DNA from: SIAQ01 sp964484265
GTDB taxonomy: Bacteria; Planctomycetota; Planctomycetia; Gemmatales; Gemmataceae
Direction of reading: 5' to 3'
Assembly (NCBI GenBank): GCA_964484265.1
Contig: CAZAFH010000018.1
Span: forward strand, 15,633 to 79,632
Length of the DNA: 64,000 nucleotides
Positions 58,752-64,000 of this stretch are shown piece by piece (position 1 is the stretch's first letter; each line of letters starts with the position of its first letter). The notes beneath the pieces are model-generated. The model did no database searches. It saw only the letters and a list, made by a program, of their open reading frames with translations, and was not told the origin of the DNA. The position numbers and the translations under genes were made by a program.

Positions 58752-59738
58752 ATGCACGCGCTCGTCACCGGCGGCGGAGGGTTTCTTGGCAAGGCGATTG
58801 TTACCCGCCTGCTCGCGCGAGGCGATCGTGTGTCCAGCTTCGCGCGCGGCGACTATCCCGAATTACGTGCGATGGGCGTCAATGTCGTGCAGGGCGATCT
58901 TGGCGATGCCGAGGTTGTCAAGCGTGCGGCTGTTGGGTGCGACATCGTCTTTCACGTCGCGGCAAAGGCCGGCATCTGGGGGCCGTACGAGGATTACTAT
59001 CGAGCGAACGTCGTCGGCACCGAGAACGTCGTCGCGGCGTGTCGGGCCAATGGCATCGCGCGGCTCGTTTACACGAGCACGCCGAGCGTGGTGTTTGATG
59101 GCAAGGATCAGGAAGGCATCGACGAATCGGCGCCGTATCCGGAACACTTTCATACCGCCTATCCGCAGACGAAAGCGATTGCCGAGCGGTTGGTGCTGCA
59201 AGCGAATGACAGCCAATTGGCGACGGTCGCGCTGCGCCCGCACCTGATCTGGGGGCCGGGCGACAATCATCTGGTGCCGAGGATCTTGGCGCGAGCCCGC
59301 GCGGGGATGCTTCGGCGAATCGGTTGGCGTGAGAATCGTGTCGATTGCGTGTACATCGACAACGCCGCCGACGCGCATTTGCTCGCTGCCGATCGGTTGT
59401 CGCCGGGCAGCGCGATCGCGGGCAAGGCGTACTTCATTTCGCAAGGCGACCCCTGGCCGCTCTGGGATCTGGTGAACGCGATTCTGAAAACCGCCGACCT
59501 GCCTCCGGTGACGCGCACGGTGCCGGCCTCGGTGGCGTATGGCGTGGGTTGGCTGATGGAGATGACATACCGCACGATGGGCTGGACGACCGAGCCACGC
59601 ATGACGCGCTTCCTGGCGAAGGAGCTATCGACATCGCACTGGTTCAATATCGCCGCCGCCCGCCGCGACCTGGGCTATGAGCCGACGGTGTCAATCGAGG
59701 AGGGTCTGCGGCGATTGGGGGTTGCGTTGCGGGGATGA
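58752..59738 (+). CDS. oleD: OleD, NAD(P)-dependent 2-alkyl-3-oxoacid reductase (extended SDR)
   Basis: 328 residues. Rossmann motif TGGGGFLGKAIV at residues 7-18, HVAAKAGIWGPYEDYYRANVVGTENV, catalytic Ser region YTSTPSVVFDG and Tyr-Lys in YPQTKAIAERLV. This is the OleD group (also seen as NAD(P)-dependent steroid dehydrogenase-like). It reduces the keto group of the OleA product before OleC acts. ATG 58752 is preceded by TGGAGGAAAACGAC, a good ribosome-binding site. It ends the ole operon; the next gene is convergent. Confidence 0.93.
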   Translation: MHALVTGGGGFLGKAIVTRLLARGDRVSSFARGDYPELRAMGVNVVQGDLGDAEVVKRAAVGCDIVFHVAAKAGIWGPYEDYYRANVVGTENVVAACRANGIARLVYTSTPSVVFDGKDQEGIDESAPYPEHFHTAYPQTKAIAERLVLQANDSQLATVALRPHLIWGPGDNHLVPRILARARAGMLRRIGWRENRVDCVYIDNAADAHLLAADRLSPGSAIAGKAYFISQGDPWPLWDLVNAILKTADLPPVTRTVPASVAYGVGWLMEMTYRTMGWTTEPRMTRFLAKELSTSHWFNIAAARRDLGYEPTVSIEEGLRRLGVALRG

Positions 59739-59741
59739 TCC

Positions 59742-60032
59742 TCATTCAGCCAGCGCGGCGGCAACTGCTTCGGGGTTTGCAGCCGCCACGCGCAAAAGTG
59801 CTTGTGCTGGGCCATCAGGTCGGCGCCGGCCTTGCTCCCAGTTTTGCAGCGTCGAGACGCTGACACCGATCATGCTCGCGAACTCTGATTGCGATTTCCC
59901 TAACCTTTTGCGGATTGCCTTGACGTCCAATGATGCATATTCGGAGGAGCGACTCGGCTTTGCTTCGCCTCGGCGAATTCGACCTGCTTGCCTGATACTT
60001 TCAGTCAGATTGTCAAAATCTTCCTTTTTCAT
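59742..60032 (-). CDS. HTH antitoxin (NadS/HigA type)
   Basis: 96 residues. N-terminal helix KEDFDNLTESIRQAGRIRRGE (typical of NadS antitoxins) and an XRE HTH: LDVKAIRKRLGKSQSEFASMIGVSVSTLQNWEQGRRRPDGPAQALL. It overlaps the upstream toxin-like gene by 4 bases (toxin first, antitoxin second). The antitoxin appears intact and should repress the operon as well as neutralise the toxin. Confidence 0.85.
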   Translation of the reverse strand: MKKEDFDNLTESIRQAGRIRRGEAKPSRSSEYASLDVKAIRKRLGKSQSEFASMIGVSVSTLQNWEQGRRRPDGPAQALLRVAAANPEAVAAALAE

Positions 60033-60283
60033 TCAAATTCCTCGCTAACCAGACGGCGCAGAGTTTTCAGTTGCGCTGCTGATAGGTCATCTTGGAAGTT
60101 CTTTGGATAAACGTATAGCATGTAGCAAGTTTCACTGAGCTTATCCCAATAATAAATAACACGAAGTCCGCCGCGCTTTCCCTGCCCTGGTAACGGCCAA
60201 CGCGCTTTTCTCAAGCCCCCGCTGCCGCGTATTACCGCATCTCGGTCCGGGCTATGAAGACAAGCGGTGCCCGCATTTCGCAA
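60029..60283 (-). pseudogene. RelE/HigB-type toxin, N-terminus truncated
   Basis: Residues from SPDRDAVIRGSGGLRKARWPLPGQGKRGGLRVIYYW to the end (DKLSETCYMLYVYPKNFQDDLSAAQLKTLRRLVSEEF) are the C-terminal two thirds of NadT/HigB-type toxins, with the usual GSGGLRK and KRGGxRVIYYW motifs. Homologues carry about 30-40 more residues before DPDRDAV; here the frame starts abruptly (MRNAGTACLHSPDRD) because upstream sequence belongs to another gene. The toxin is probably inactive. Confidence 0.7.
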
Positions 60284-60286
60284 CGC

Positions 60287-60838
60287 TCAATACCAGCGCA
60301 GTTTCGCCCTTTGCAGCGGATCGATGGCGGCGGCCTTCTCCCTGGGCAGCGATCTCGCGCGTTGCCACCATTCGTGATAGGCCTTCGCGGCCGCCTCCTG
60401 ATTCCGTGCCGACACCTCGTCCCAGTTCTTGTCGGTTCGGACTTCCGGCAAGCACAACGCGTTCAGCGATGGGAAGCCGCCCTTCGCTTGTTTGCGGATC
60501 CCTTCCACAAGCCACAACGCCACCATTCCCTCCGGACATTGCTTCTGCGGCTGAGAGGAGAACGGATTGCGGGGAAACGTCGTGAGGGCTCGCTTGCTGG
60601 CGCTCAATTCGAGCAATGCGGGTATGTCCTCCCACTTCAGCTCGGGAAAAAAGACCTCGGCGTATTTGTCAGCACGCATCGTCTCGAACAGTTTCTGAAT
60701 TCGCTTGTTGGACACCTTGATGTCGCCCTTGGCCGACTTGTCCTGAGCATACGCTGAAACAGTGACAGCAAGCACGATAAACACCGACACGCCGTTCTTC
60801 ATCATTCGCTCCATTTTATTTGCCTTCCCATGTTTCAA
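60287..60838 (-). CDS. Secreted hypothetical protein, 183 aa
   Basis: Start ATG 60838 (or MERMMKNGVSVFIVLAVTVSAYA at 60814, which gives a better signal peptide). The mature part is helical: KVSNKRIQKLFETMRADKYAEVFFPELKWEDIPALLELSAS, then FPRNPFSSQPQKQCPEGMVALWLVEGIRKQ, then NQEAAAKAYHEWWQRARSLP. The WEDIPALLELA and P-x-G-M-x-A-L-W-L-V-E-x-I-R motifs occur in a planctomycete family of secreted proteins of unknown function that I recall only loosely. The stop nearly touches the truncated toxin gene (3 bases), marking the probable breakpoint. Confidence 0.7.
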   Translation of the reverse strand: MKHGKANKMERMMKNGVSVFIVLAVTVSAYAQDKSAKGDIKVSNKRIQKLFETMRADKYAEVFFPELKWEDIPALLELSASKRALTTFPRNPFSSQPQKQCPEGMVALWLVEGIRKQAKGGFPSLNALCLPEVRTDKNWDEVSARNQEAAAKAYHEWWQRARSLPREKAAAIDPLQRAKLRWY

Positions 60839-60875
60839 GTTCCCGAGCCCGACTTCCGCCTTTCGGCAATTCGGC

Positions 60876-61292
60876 CTACCCGCTCAACGCCCGCTGGAGT
60901 TGAGCGAGCAAGCTGGGCGACACATCCGCCGGTCCCGACCCGGCGACGGCAGCGAGCGTCTCGGGAAATGGCCGCCCGGCCGCGAGCGCAATCCCCGCTG
61001 CCGCCACGCACACGGATCGACTCATGCCCGCGGAGCAGCACACCAGGACCGGAACCTCGGCCCGCAGCAGTGACGCGACCGACTCGGCCGCCATCCGCAG
61101 CAACCACGCCGGATTGTCCCCGCCATCGGACAACGGGAACCGAAGCCGAACAAGTTCGCGCGGCAAGACAGCCAGTTGCTCGCTGTCAGCCAACTCGACG
61201 ACAGCCTCGACACCTGCCGCCATCAGGCCCTGAGCGGCACGAAGGTCGCCCGCGTTCCCCAGCCACAACGAGTGCCCGGCGACTTTCCGCAT
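60876..61292 (-). CDS. Dual-specificity/tyrosine phosphatase-like protein
   Basis: 138 residues from ATG 61292 (MRKVAGHSLWLGNAGDLRAA). The P-loop VCCSAGMSRS has catalytic Cys86 and Arg92 (C-x5-R), with Asp56 (PLSDGGDN) as candidate general acid. The His normally before the Cys (HC-x5-R) is Cys here. WLGNAGDLRAAQGLMAAGVEAVVELAD is typical of the small DSP fold. Substrate unknown. Confidence 0.78.
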   Translation of the reverse strand: MRKVAGHSLWLGNAGDLRAAQGLMAAGVEAVVELADSEQLAVLPRELVRLRFPLSDGGDNPAWLLRMAAESVASLLRAEVPVLVCCSAGMSRSVCVAAAGIALAAGRPFPETLAAVAGSGPADVSPSLLAQLQRALSG

Positions 61293-61381
61293 CGGCCGCC
61301 TCAGATGAGTTTTGCTGGATACAAGTAGAAATCGGTACGAAGCAGTCGGCCGAGGACCGGAGCGAACGCACCAGTTCACCC

Positions 61382-61455
61382 GCCGGGGCCGCCTGCAACA
61401 CCTTGACGCCGCGCGAAACCGAGATGGCGGCCCCGGTCAGCTTCATCCGTTGGTT
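61382..61455. repeat. GCCGGGGCCGCC palindromic repeat (copy 1)
   Basis: About 74 bases with complementary ends (GCCGGGGCCGCC and GGCGGCCCCGG) and a following CAGCTTCATCCGTTGGTT. Copy 2 is at 62850-62922. On the minus strand it reads MKLTGAAISVSRG, a peptide that I recall as a frequent false N-terminus in Gemmata annotations. Confidence 0.85.
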
Positions 61456-61462
61456 GGATGCC

Positions 61463-62152
61463 CTACCGCATAATCACGCGATGTACTCTCAACTCTTCAT
61501 GGCGAGACGCAATGCCGACCTGGTCGGCAAAATGCGTTGCCACGGGCTTGCCCGGCTCCACGGAAGCAATTCGCGAGAGCACAAAGCCCGCTTCCCGGAA
61601 AGTAAACGCAGCCAATTCCGCGAAGCCCGACTGAGCTACTTTTCGGGCGAAGTCCGCAGCCGAGATTTCCGGGCATTGGTGAACTACACCGACCTCGGTC
61701 GGCAAGCCCGATTGACAGCCGACAAAAAAGTTCACCGACTTGCGAACACGGCGTCGCGCCTGGGCGGCTTTCGGAGCAGGCACGAGCAACTCGCCGTCGG
61801 TCGCATAGGTATTGCGGCCCAGTCCTTCTTGGCAAACGATCACCTTTGTGAAAACCGCAGATGCCTCGCACTCGAAGGCCGGAGGAAGCAACCACGCATT
61901 TGTCCGCTCGGCGGGCTCTTGGGCAGGCGTACTTTGAAGGTCCGCGCCCTCCGGCAAGTTCAGGACGACCTCGCAGTCGCAGAAGCCCCCGTTCGCTTCA
62001 AGGATGTCGAGTAGGTCATGCCAATTGATGGACTCCTGACGGGCCCATTCTTCCGTGAACCGGTACGTGTGATCGCAGCCGTCGCTCCGAACATGACGAT
62101 CGACGAACGAGATCAGACTTTCGATGCGCGATGCGTCCAGTGTGAGCGACAT
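61463..62152 (-). CDS. DUF2695-like protein with extra C-terminal domain
   Basis: 229 residues from ATG 62152 (MSLTLDASRIESLISFVDRH); the longer frame to 62380 is read-through. The first 75 residues (CDHTYRFTEEWARQESINWHDLLDILEANGGFCDCEVVLNL) match the DUF2695 type, with two Cys in FCDCEV. The rest (VFTKVIVCQEGLGRNTYATD, then RRRVRKSVNFFVGCQSGLPTEVGVV) is a second domain I do not recognise. It lies in a group of short orphan genes that resemble immunity or polymorphic-toxin-associated proteins. Confidence 0.65.
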   Translation of the reverse strand: MSLTLDASRIESLISFVDRHVRSDGCDHTYRFTEEWARQESINWHDLLDILEANGGFCDCEVVLNLPEGADLQSTPAQEPAERTNAWLLPPAFECEASAVFTKVIVCQEGLGRNTYATDGELLVPAPKAAQARRRVRKSVNFFVGCQSGLPTEVGVVHQCPEISAADFARKVAQSGFAELAAFTFREAGFVLSRIASVEPGKPVATHFADQVGIASRHEELRVHRVIMR

Positions 62153-62264
62153 CTCCGTGCATCCAACGAATGAGCTCACCCGCGGCGGCCGCTGGTGAGA
62201 CGTTGAACTCTGAAAAAACGTAATGCGGCCGCTGTCGGGTGGAGCGACTTGATAGAGCAAGCCC

Positions 62265-62813
62265 TCAATGACAATCGGAATAGCCACCGATTTTGCCGCA
62301 GTGACTACACCGGAAAACAAAAGCTGTCGGACCACGTTGCCGGTCCAGGGCTTCAAGATAGGTTTCGGTGTCCATTCCATAGCGACCTGAACCTACCTCC
62401 TGACGAAACGCCGCCACCGCCTCTGGTCCGTAAGACATTAGCTCTTTCCACCCGGCTGGTCCGAGAAACACGGCCGCATCGCCGCAGTGCGTCCACCAGC
62501 GTTCTTGTTGCCAGCCGTTGAAACAAGGAGTGCGAAACGCAATCTCCTCGATTACTTCCGGCGAAACGGACTCCCAGGAGCCGTAATCACCGATGCCTGC
62601 TGCATCGACGAATTCGGCATCGAACTTCTGGTGTGCGGTGTCATCGGCAATGCACCACGGACAAATAGACTCTTCGAGTTCTTCTTCGGCGTACACAGGG
62701 CCGACGTAAACGTAACCCTTGGCAGCGCCGCAACACGCGCATTTCCTGTCAGACGGTACGACGCTACCCGTTGCGATGGGATCCGGATGACATCTGAATT
62801 TGGGCAGCTCCAT
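62265..62813 (-). CDS. CbrC (UPF0167) family protein
   Basis: 182 residues: MELPKFRCHPDPIATGSVV, CACCGAAKGYVYVGPVYAEEELEESICPWCIADDTAH and, near the end, FRCSHCGKIGGYSDCH give three Cys-rich zinc-binding-like motifs (C-x-x-C). This is the CbrC layout (colicin-resistance-linked in E. coli); the molecular function is unknown. In planctomycetes and myxobacteria such genes often lie next to immunity-type orphans, as here. Confidence 0.88.
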   Translation of the reverse strand: MELPKFRCHPDPIATGSVVPSDRKCACCGAAKGYVYVGPVYAEEELEESICPWCIADDTAHQKFDAEFVDAAGIGDYGSWESVSPEVIEEIAFRTPCFNGWQQERWWTHCGDAAVFLGPAGWKELMSYGPEAVAAFRQEVGSGRYGMDTETYLEALDRQRGPTAFVFRCSHCGKIGGYSDCH

Positions 62814-62849
62814 GCCATGATCTCGCTGCTCGAACGATAAGGATAAGCT

Positions 62850-62922
62850 GCCGGGGCCGCCTGCAAACCTTCAGGCCGCGCGAAACCAGTATGGCGGCCC
62901 CGGTCAGCTTCATCCGTTGGTT
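62850..62922. repeat. GCCGGGGCCGCC palindromic repeat (copy 2)
   Basis: Same element as 61382-61455, with a few changes in the centre. Its right end contributes the TAA stop of the gene at 62921-63529. Confidence 0.85.
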
Positions 62923-63529
62923 AGCCCAAGCCGACAGGGATTTCAAGCAAAGGCATGTACAGCTTTTGAAGCCGCTCGAATTTCCGCTTGAGATCTTTCC
63001 ACGGGGACAATCCAAGCTCCGCAATAAGGAAATCCAACAGCTTTCGTTGATGCTCGTCTACACCGTATCCGACTGCGGCATCCCAATCCGGAGGACGGCC
63101 CTCAACTTCGCTCAACGGCCACTTGCCTGATGAGTAGGCCTCAAAAAACCTGTCTGACGAAGCAGTTTCCAGTGCGAAGTAGCCGCGATGGTATCCTAGG
63201 CACAAGAAGTCGAACAGTGATTCCCCACCGACAAAATTCGGATTATCGGATGGCTCCGGAATGGTGACGACGATAGGGCTTTTCTCCGTAATCATCCCGT
63301 CCTGAACGAGAAAACTGAAATGAACGCCGCCGCCCCCAGTTCCTGCGAAGGCCAGCGTATTTGTCGGGGTGCACCAATATCCGCCATTTTCGGGCCGAGA
63401 ATACAGGATCAGACCAAGCGAGCCAAAGCCCGACCTGAAGTCCGCAGGGAATCGTTTGGCTGCGATCTTGTCCAGCTCGCGCAGCCGAGTCCAGAGCGGG
63501 TGATCGATAGTGGGGCGTTTCTGTTTCAT
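62921..63529 (-). CDS. Hypothetical immunity-type protein (SMI1/KNR4-like pattern)
   Basis: 202 residues. WTRLRELDKIAAKRFPADFRSGFG, then TNTLAFAGTGGGGVHFSFLVQDG, PIVVTIPEPSDNPNFVGGESLFDFLCLGYHRGYFALE follows the pattern of bacterial immunity/SUKH-related proteins (FAxTGGDGVHF and the later E-x-L-x-x-F-L). No signal or membrane segment. The stop lies in the repeat at 62850-62922, and the promoter region to the right carries several GCGCGCTATAG motifs. Toxin partner not seen. Confidence 0.6.
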   Translation of the reverse strand: MKQKRPTIDHPLWTRLRELDKIAAKRFPADFRSGFGSLGLILYSRPENGGYWCTPTNTLAFAGTGGGGVHFSFLVQDGMITEKSPIVVTIPEPSDNPNFVGGESLFDFLCLGYHRGYFALETASSDRFFEAYSSGKWPLSEVEGRPPDWDAAVGYGVDEHQRKLLDFLIAELGLSPWKDLKRKFERLQKLYMPLLEIPVGLG

Positions 63530-64000
63530 GGTGTCCGTTGTGGGCTAACTAGAATTATAGCGCGCCTGCGCGCTCTAGCAAGGTGCTGCGCGCTATAGTT
63601 TTTGTGCGCGCTATAGCATGGGATGATTTCACCAGACGCCTGGGTGTTTGTCAAGCGTTTTCTGTTTGAGATTGGCGTTACCTCACCCCCAGGAATCGCT
63701 GCGCTCATCCTGGGGCTTGGGGGCGTAGTGCGAGGGGGTGCTGATGGTAAATTGGTTCTCGTTCCCTTCTCCGCTTGGGAACGAGGAATCAACCCGTCCA
63801 GCGCAGCGGGGACCACGGACTGGTGTCGGAATGATCCCAAGGGTTCGCTGCGCTCACCCTTGGGCTTGGGGCATTTTTTCAACATTGTAACGCGCAGGAA
63901 GACAGCGACGCAAAGTCAGTAGGGGTGCTTTTTTCGATTATTGCAAAAAAAACTGCATGCAGATGCACCCCCCTCTCCCCCCGTGCCTGTTGGCCAACAC
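63530..64000. other. Right edge: motif repeats and palindromes, no clear gene
   Basis: Positions 63555-63620 hold several GCGCGCTATAG/CTATAGCGCGC motifs. Two similar hairpins (CCCAGGAATCGCTGCGCTCA at about 63689 and CCCAAGGGTTCGCTGCGCTC at about 63836, both closed by CCTTGGGCTTGGGG or similar) follow. No convincing gene; the 'PKPKGERSEPLGSF' peptide is repeat-derived. Confidence 0.6.
63555..63620. promoter_or_regulatory. Clustered GCGCGCTATAG motifs upstream of the gene at 62921-63529
   Basis: TATAGCGCGC at 63557, GCGCGCTCTAG (one mismatch), GCGCGCTATAG and GTGCGCGCTATAG follow each other within about 65 bases, in both orientations. They precede the minus-strand start at 63529. Could be operator sites or a repeat remnant. 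Confidence 0.45.

Overview
The window is very likely from a planctomycete, most probably the Gemmataceae. The signs are high GC, a TIGR03067-type small secreted protein, an extracellular protein whose N-terminus carries an 'LGVERLEERxVLS' type leader, a Ser/Thr kinase-TPR gene overlapped by an ECF sigma factor, a Flp pilin, and many short palindromic repeat families at gene ends. The assignment rests on gene content and recalled family knowledge; no search was run. There is one 100-N scaffold gap (54656-54755).

Layout. 0-1.6 kb: end of a Cys-rich protein, a Flp pilin and a small hypothetical gene. 1.7-6.3 kb: tRNA-Glu(CTC) used as an integration site, followed by a phage/plasmid-like module on the minus strand (frameshifted tyrosine integrase, XRE regulator with a palindromic operator, iteron-like repeats, winged-helix protein, DnaB-like helicase, archaeo-eukaryotic-type primase, truncated DUF669-like protein). 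A second copy of the tRNA 3' end lies at 21.7 kb, so the inserted region may be about 20 kb. 6.3-20.2 kb: a minus-strand cluster with an ArsR repressor, ExbD, ExbB, TonB, a TonB-dependent receptor, two MFS transporters, two ArsI-like/ArsM-like fusion proteins and a phytanoyl-CoA-dioxygenase-like enzyme. This looks like an arsenic-linked (perhaps organoarsenical) uptake and processing system. 20.4-22 kb: a graveyard of gene fragments and repeats. 22-31 kb: secreted metalloprotease, small secreted and membrane proteins, GNAT acetyltransferase, Ser/Thr kinase and ECF sigma factor.

31-39 kb holds lipid- and membrane-related genes: stand-alone E2-type acyltransferase, epimerase, fatty-acid desaturase, membrane/coiled-coil protein, APC permease and an MGDG-synthase-like glycosyltransferase. 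39.1-53.8 kb encodes a complete polyunsaturated fatty acid (Pfa) synthase: PfaD-type enoyl reductase, KS-AT-ACP-ACP-KR-DH protein and KS-CLF-AT-(DH)4 protein. 54.8-59.7 kb encodes oleA-oleB-oleC-oleD, the head-to-head hydrocarbon pathway. Together they suggest that polyunsaturated acyl chains are made and condensed to a long-chain polyene hydrocarbon. A REP-associated tyrosine transposase flanked by its REP repeats sits between the two halves, and one REP pair has landed in frame inside the third Pfa gene. 59.7-64 kb: toxin-antitoxin pair with a truncated toxin, a hypothetical secreted protein, a phosphatase and several immunity-like or CbrC-type orphan genes separated by another repeat family.
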